Translations under genes and position numbers: made by a program
Shown here: positions 5,332 to 7,028 of the stretch, piece after piece
Position numbering within the stretch: the first letter of the stretch is position 1
Layout: each line of letters opens with the position of its first letter
The notes under the pieces: model-generated
Seen by the model: only the letters and a program-made list of their open reading frames with translations
Told to the model about the DNA's origin: nothing
The model's database searches: none
Assembly (NCBI GenBank): GCA_964384675.1
Contig: CAYLNK010000346.1
Coordinates: forward strand, 1-7,028
Reading direction: 5' to 3'
DNA from: CAYLNK01 sp964384675
Lineage (GTDB): Bacteria > Acidobacteriota > Thermoanaerobaculia > UBA5066
DNA length: 7,028 nt

Positions 5332-7028
5332 CGCGTGCGACAGCGGGCCGACCGCGCGCGCGGCGAGATCACCGCGCTCCGCCACGCGGGGTCCGCGGCC
5401 GTCGCGTGGCACCGGAGACAGGTGCCCACCGCCAGGACGCGTCGCTGCTCCGCCGCGTCGAGGGAGCGAAAGCCGACCCGGGTTCCGCTGCCCGGCTCCC
5501 GCGGCAAGAGGCTCGTCCAGCCGTCTCCGGCGGACGCTGGCTCGAACCTGGGCTCCGCGCCGGACAGGTCGAGGGTGCCGCTCCCGAGGCCGAGCGCGGC
5601 CGCGGAGGCGTGACAGTCCGCGCAGCTCCGGGCCTTCCGGCCCGTCGTGTGAGGTGAGCTCGGCGCGAAGAGCCGGTGGCGCGCGCCGGCGCCGCCGGCG
5701 GGACGCGCGTCCAGCTCGAGGAGCATCCCGGGAACGGCGGGGACGATCGCCCCGCCGGCCGTCACGCCGAGAGCGGGCGGTCCCCAGCCGAACCCGGCAT
5801 CTCGCTCGATCCACTTCCCCGGCGTCTCCCGTCCCGCCCCGAAGTCCCACTGCGTGCGTGCCGGGTCGTACCCGGTGTGACACGTCGTGCAGGTCGGGGC
5901 CCACGCCGCGTGGCACGCGGAGCAGGTGAGGCGCTCGTGCCCCAGGAGCCTGTGATTCGCGTCCGCGGGCGTGGGCTTCGCGGGGAGAGGCTCGCCCCCC
6001 GCCTTCCGGGCCAGCCGCCACCCGTCCGCGTTCGCGGGCCTGAGGTTCCAGACCGGCGTGCCGCGTCGCCCGAGCCGCACCCGCTCGTTCCCGTCGCGCG
6101 TCTCGCCCCGCAGGCGAAGGAGGTCACGCGTGATCGGGTCGTGGACGCGCGCCCACGTCGTCTCTCCTCCCGGCGCGACGGGGCCGTGACACGCCTCGCA
6201 CGTCACCTCGGCGTGCTCCTCCTCGTGCGGCCGCGCGGTGCCGTCGCCCATCAGCTCCGTGTGGAGGTGGCAGTCGACGCACGCCATTCCCGCCTCCTGG
6301 TGGACGTCGGGCGTCACGCGACAGGCGGGCCGGCCGTCGTGCAGCGAGACCGGCGCGGCGCACGGGGCGCCCTCGGATCTCATCTGCTCCGGCTTCACCT
6401 CGGCGAGCCCGGGATACGACAGGGCGATCCGCCCGCTCCGGCTGTGGCAGCCGAGGCACCGATCGTCCGGTACACGCGCGTCCACGGGCGGATGCGCCCT
6501 CGGGCGGAACGACGACGGACCGTTCGGCTCGCGTGGCGCCACGTGGCACGCCGCGCAGCCGGAGCCGCCGCCCACGATCGCGTCGTCGCGGTTCGCGCGC
6601 CGCGTCCCGAGGTGGCACCCGGCGCACAGCTTCCGCAGGTGGCTCTCCGCCGGTGTGGGGTGAGCGGCGCTCAGGACGTCGGCCATGGTCTGGACTCCGT
6701 CGGGCGCCGGCAGCTCGCCGAAGACCCAACGGTCGACCGAAACGATCCCGCTCGCCCGGAGCATCGGCGACGACGCCAGGCGCGCCGCCTCGCGGGCGTG
6801 GCAACCGTCGCGGCCGCACGTGAGGGAGAGCGTCGAGAGCGCGCCCGGCTCGCGCTCCAGGCCGGCGTGGGCGCGTTCCTTCCCGTACGCCAGCGGGTTG
6901 CCCAGGTGGCACGTCGAGCAGCCCAGCGCCGCCCGCGCGTGCGCTCCCCCCGGGTCCTCGTCGGGGCGGGTGTGGCACGTCACGCACCGCTCGACGCGGC
7001 CGCCGGCCCTGCCCTCCGCCGGCCCGAC
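5328..7028 (-). CDS. Multihaem cytochrome c, at least 12 haem motifs (5' end outside window)
   Basis: The open frame covers 566 residues from the right edge to the TGA at 5328-5330; its start and any signal peptide lie outside. The GTG at 6983 is not the start, because it falls inside the CVTCH motif. Eleven CxxCH motifs appear in the order CVTCH, CSTCH, CAGCH, CAACH, CLGCH, CVDCH, CEACH, CSACH, CTTCH, CADCH and CLRCH. A twelfth, CGRDGCH, lies between CSTCH and CAGCH and is a CX4CH variant. This is about one haem per 47 residues, with many further histidines as possible distal ligands. Such proteins act outside the cytoplasmic membrane as electron wires or as multihaem oxidoreductases. The stretch TPDVHQEAGMACVDCH followed by LMGDG looks like a conserved block of a large uncharacterised cytochrome group. 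It precedes the Mo oxidoreductase by 148 bases, so it may be that enzyme's electron partner. Cytochrome identity: certain; specific role: inferred. Confidence 0.93.
   Translation of the reverse strand, partial: VGPAEGRAGGRVERCVTCHTRPDEDPGGAHARAALGCSTCHLGNPLAYGKERAHAGLEREPGALSTLSLTCGRDGCHAREAARLASSPMLRASGIVSVDRWVFGELPAPDGVQTMADVLSAAHPTPAESHLRKLCAGCHLGTRRANRDDAIVGGGSGCAACHVAPREPNGPSSFRPRAHPPVDARVPDDRCLGCHSRSGRIALSYPGLAEVKPEQMRSEGAPCAAPVSLHDGRPACRVTPDVHQEAGMACVDCHLHTELMGDGTARPHEEEHAEVTCEACHGPVAPGGETTWARVHDPITRDLLRLRGETRDGNERVRLGRRGTPVWNLRPANADGWRLARKAGGEPLPAKPTPADANHRLLGHERLTCSACHAAWAPTCTTCHTGYDPARTQWDFGAGRETPGKWIERDAGFGWGPPALGVTAGGAIVPAVPGMLLELDARPAGGAGARHRLFAPSSPHTTGRKARSCADCHASAAALGLGSGTLDLSGAEPRFEPASAGDGWTSLLPREPGSGTRVGFRSLDAAEQRRVLAVGTCLRCHATAADPAWRSAVISPRARSARCRTR

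Noticed and set aside
2447..5929. A 1160-codon open frame on the plus strand opposite the ferredoxin, Mo and cytochrome genes
   Set aside because: Its product is arginine- and aspartate-rich low-complexity sequence with no domain, and it crosses three well-supported genes; it is a by-product of G/C-biased codon third positions.
5328..6983. GTG at 6983 as the start of the cytochrome gene
   Set aside because: The codon just before it encodes the first cysteine of a CVTCH haem motif and the frame stays open to the window edge, so the start is outside.
1..7028. tRNA, rRNA or insertion sequences
   Set aside because: The window is nearly filled by the six minus-strand genes, and no tRNA-like cloverleaf, rRNA segment, transposase motif or terminal inverted repeat was seen.

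Overview
The window is a compact, very GC-rich block with all six recognisable genes on the minus strand, so the biological reading order is from high to low coordinates. The GC content, the strong G/C bias at codon third positions (which leaves long spurious open frames on the plus strand) and the gene content suggest a high-GC environmental bacterium with a respiratory chain rich in c-type cytochromes. An Acidobacteriota, Myxococcota or Desulfobacterota-like lineage is possible, but the sequence alone does not fix the taxon.

Layout in transcription order: (1) a large multihaem cytochrome c, 5328-7028, whose start lies beyond the right edge; at least 12 haem-attachment motifs are visible. 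(2) A 148-base intergenic region (5180-5327) holding three copies of a 17-bp palindrome, TGARACG-N3-CGTYTCA, two of which also form a long inverted repeat; a sigma-54-like promoter sits 40-110 bases further down, just before the next gene. (3) A Tat-exported molybdopterin catalytic subunit of the polysulfide/thiosulfate reductase type (2933-5179). (4) A four-cluster ferredoxin subunit (2383-2931). (5) An eight-helix NrfD/PsrC membrane subunit (1392-2372). (6) A YeeE/YedE sulfur-transport half-protein (839-1378). (7) A second YeeE/YedE half fused to a membrane-tethered rhodanese-like domain (1-834), which runs off the left edge and has no stop codon in the window.

Genes 3 to 7 are separated by 1, 10, 13 and 4 bases, so they look like one translationally coupled operon. 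The proposed logic is a periplasmic sulfur module. The Mo enzyme and its ferredoxin act on an inorganic sulfur species at the outer face of the membrane and exchange electrons with the quinone pool through the NrfD subunit. The multihaem cytochrome offers a second electron route. The two YeeE-type proteins would carry thiosulfate or a related sulfur species across the membrane, and the rhodanese-like domain would handle sulfane sulfur at the point of transport. The gene families are clear from the sequence; the exact substrate, the direction of electron flow and the regulatory model are inference.
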